NCBI RefSeq assembly: GCF_050947875.1
Contig: NC_134573.1
Location: 32,688,615-32,752,614 of the forward strand
DNA: 64,000 nt
DNA from: Dermacentor variabilis
Lineage: Eukaryota > Arthropoda > Arachnida > Ixodida > Ixodidae
Direction: 5' to 3'
The notes under the pieces: model-generated
Told to the model about the DNA's origin: nothing
Databases searched by the model: none
What the model saw: the letters and a program-made list of their open reading frames with translations, nothing else
Made by a program: the position numbers and the translations under genes
Part shown: positions 61,673 to 64,000 of the stretch, piece after piece
Layout: the number at the start of each line of letters is the position of its first letter
Position numbering within the stretch: position 1 is the first letter of the stretch

Positions 61673-64000
61673 CATACACAGAATAAACATATCGCTAGTC
61701 ACGGAACAATGGTTTATAGTACGAATAAATATAAACACAATTCCCCACATATTTTACTGAGGATACCGGGGGAAACAACTAAATGCCGTGTATAACGCAT
61801 AAGAATTGGGAGAAAGCGACTATCAGGAACGGTTTTTGGAGCAGTAAAGCAACCTATACAGCGCGAGTTTTCGTTACACAGGTCACGAAAAAGTTCTCAT
61901 TTTTCAAAATACGAGATATCTTCTGTTTTGTTTCTCCTACCGCGAAACAATTAAGAGTTTTAATGGATTTAGAAACACTCTGAAGATCAACTCGTCGAAG
62001 TCTGGACTGGCATAAGCCTTGAGAAGAAATTCGTCAGCGTTCCATTTGTATTGAAATTGCACTGCACGTTCGACCAAGGTCATTTTCACGAGCATATCTA
62101 CGATCTTACGATCAGTCGTGACTACAATATGAAATTCGATAGTTATACCCGTAAGAGGTTTGATTAGATTGTTGAAAGTGATAGCATACTGAGACGGCAA
62201 CGATACGTAGGCTACCTCTAGGCAGAGATTAAATAGTAAAAGCACTTGATAAACCAGCAATTTAATGCCTTAGGGCACACCAATTGTTGGGCGCGGCTGC
62301 TTATAATACTTTAACCAGACGTCCCCCTCACCCGGAGGCTAAATGTACCAAGCTGATCGCGCTTTTGAATACGGAAATAGCGGCCCGAGAAAACTGGGCA
62401 TGATACAAGTCACAGTAGATGTAAGCTGCGCAAGCTGACATTTGTTAGGGCTGGAACTGGCCAGCGTCAAGCATTCTCTTAAACGCGAGCGTGTGATTCC
62501 AATCCTACGCGTCGTTCGCTACAGGGAGTCCCGAGGAGGCACCGAAGACAGTCTTGGCAGCCCAAGCAGAGGAGGCGTAGTCAAGAAAAGCATTACGTAT
62601 GTGGTCCATGTATTACGAAAGAATATTTAGCTTCCGCTGTAGTTTTGTTCGACTTTCCCGCGTGTAGCCGAAAATCCCTGCTTTCAAAAGTGTGTACGGG
62701 TGGAAAGGGGGTGGGGGGGCAAATGAAATCCTTTGAACTCAGCCTCACTTTTGAAAGTGGGGCAGCAAGTGCTCCCATTGCCCATCTTGCCCCATGGTTG
62801 ATAGGCCTATGCTAGACATCGCAAGGCATACGCACTGCGTTATGACGTAACGCTTCCAGTGCTGACATTTTCCCTGCAAAGCCCGTCGTGACGAAAGCGG
62901 TGACACCAAAAACACAGCAGTGTTCTGAGCGACATCCTCTTTAGATTCTATGATACTCGGCCCTAGCAGCATGACTTCTTAAAGCAGATGGCATGGACCT
63001 TGAGTTATCTAGGTGGCTTTGGTCAAGGTCAGACGCACAAATCACTGTTATTAGGACGCACTGAATGCAACGTAACCGATTATGCCTCGGGATCTGGGTA
63101 ATTGTGAATTTCGGAACCCACTATTCCTTCACTGGAAGTGCGCCGTGTAGCAGCAAAGGAAGAGAAGAAAAATTAAAGTGGGGCTCATGGCGTAAGCGTA
63201 AGGAGGGTGTTCGGCTACGATGAGGTGGAAGATGGCTTGGTACCGTTGGCCTGAAAGAGTGCGAGAAGGTGAGGAGGTTGGGAAAGACAGAGGGGGGCGA
63301 GGGAGGAATGGTGCGTGACGTACCGCCCACGTAAAACTTATTTGGCCATAACCACCTTCGACGCTTAGTACATTGTATTGCAGGTTGCCTTCTGTCTTTC
63401 TTCCACACTCGGTCGCTCAAACCATTTGTCTTGTATATGAGGTCCAACGCATGTAACACACAATGAACGCAGTTTACTCATATTCTTGTCGTCCACTTTC
63501 GAGAGTTTACACTAAATTCATCTATACTTCTGTGTTGTCACAGACTGCGGTAAGCAATGGTGAAATCGTGCCGCTTCTAACTCCTCGAGATTGCGTGAAA
63601 ATCGAGGATGCAGCAGCAACATGGCAATGGCAATATTAATATATGTGTTTAGGCAAGAAAAAAAACAGTTTTTACCGTACCAATCATGAGGAGATGGTTA
63701 CTTCTTTTATGTACATGTAGAGGCGCAGCTTCTTAAACCTAACCGCGGTATATTAATAACAGAATCCCTTTCACATTCGTAACATTTCAGTATACAATAG
63801 AAAATTCAAAGGACATTTAGTTGCCCCTACGTGGATGAATGCGAAACTATTGCTACCACCGCTCGATGCCTACGCTCTTTCCATCGCTGAGTACCTAGTT
63901 CTTAGGACACCTAGTTCTTAGTTTGACTACCACCAAATGTCGACGGTTGGGGGGCCTTAACTACCTCTAGCCTAATTTACAGTTCCGAAATAATTTTTCC
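61673..64000. other. Anonymous sequence, no gene seen
   Basis: No domain, exon pair or repeat family could be supported. A short G-rich tract lies at 62706-62719. Small open frames on both strands look like chance. Confidence 0.45.

Overview
This is eukaryotic, repeat-dominated DNA. It has spliced-gene signals, microsatellites, tRNA-derived SINEs and many decayed retrotransposons, and no operons, ribosome binding sites, rRNA genes or CRISPR arrays. The repeat mix (an RTE LINE with a GAT-repeat 3' tail, a SINE whose 3' body resembles the Ruka-type SINE of ticks, Gypsy elements, Penelope-like elements, a CR1/L2-like LINE with a 2A peptide) points to an arthropod, most likely a hard tick (Ixodidae). 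That assignment is an inference from family resemblance, without a database search.

Layout. 1-4 kb: an RTE LINE (minus strand, 690-3578) sits inside one unit of a 261-bp tandem repeat, with an 8-bp target duplication. 4-16.5 kb: mostly anonymous sequence with hairpins, a (TA)n array, a minisatellite and old SINEs. 17-23.9 kb: a decayed Gypsy element (C, plus strand) interrupted by at least four later insertions: a Penelope-like composite, a SINE, a 242-bp LINE 3' end and a 988-bp TA-flanked TIR element. For the last three the original Gypsy reading can be followed across the insertion. 24.2-24.7 kb: two exons of a host gene on the minus strand encoding a transmembrane helix and a Ser/Gly/Pro-rich stalk. 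25.3-34.7 kb: two CTATAGAA-type arrays at either end of an increasingly AT-rich stretch, containing an inverted pair of Penelope fragments and exons of an unidentified plus-strand host gene (29206-35042). 35.9-38.9 kb: a Penelope-like element with 746-bp inverted ends. 39.1-42.3 kb: a full-length RTE element. 42.7-47.8 kb: Gypsy A (minus) with two 148-bp LTRs. 48.7-55.7 kb: Gypsy B (minus) with one 5' LTR, its gag split by a third RTE copy (52.06-55.31 kb). 57.2-61.7 kb: an almost complete CR1/L2-like LINE. The remainder is anonymous.

No element here looks able to move on its own: every coding region has at least one stop, frameshift or catalytic change. Some are close to intact. RTE copy 2 reads through its whole ORF in one frame with three stops. 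The Penelope element has a single stop between its RT and GIY-YIG domains. The LINE has two in-frame stops, a slip in an A-run and one catalytic Asp changed to Gly.

The most notable signals are: (i) both full-length RTE copies begin with a tRNA-like sequence that lies inside the target duplications, so the tRNA-like head is part of the mobile unit; (ii) a 2A ribosome-skipping motif directly after a hydrophobic stretch at the start of the CR1/L2-like ORF1, with a TATA/initiator pair inside repeated 5' monomers; (iii) inverted junctions at all three Penelope-like loci.
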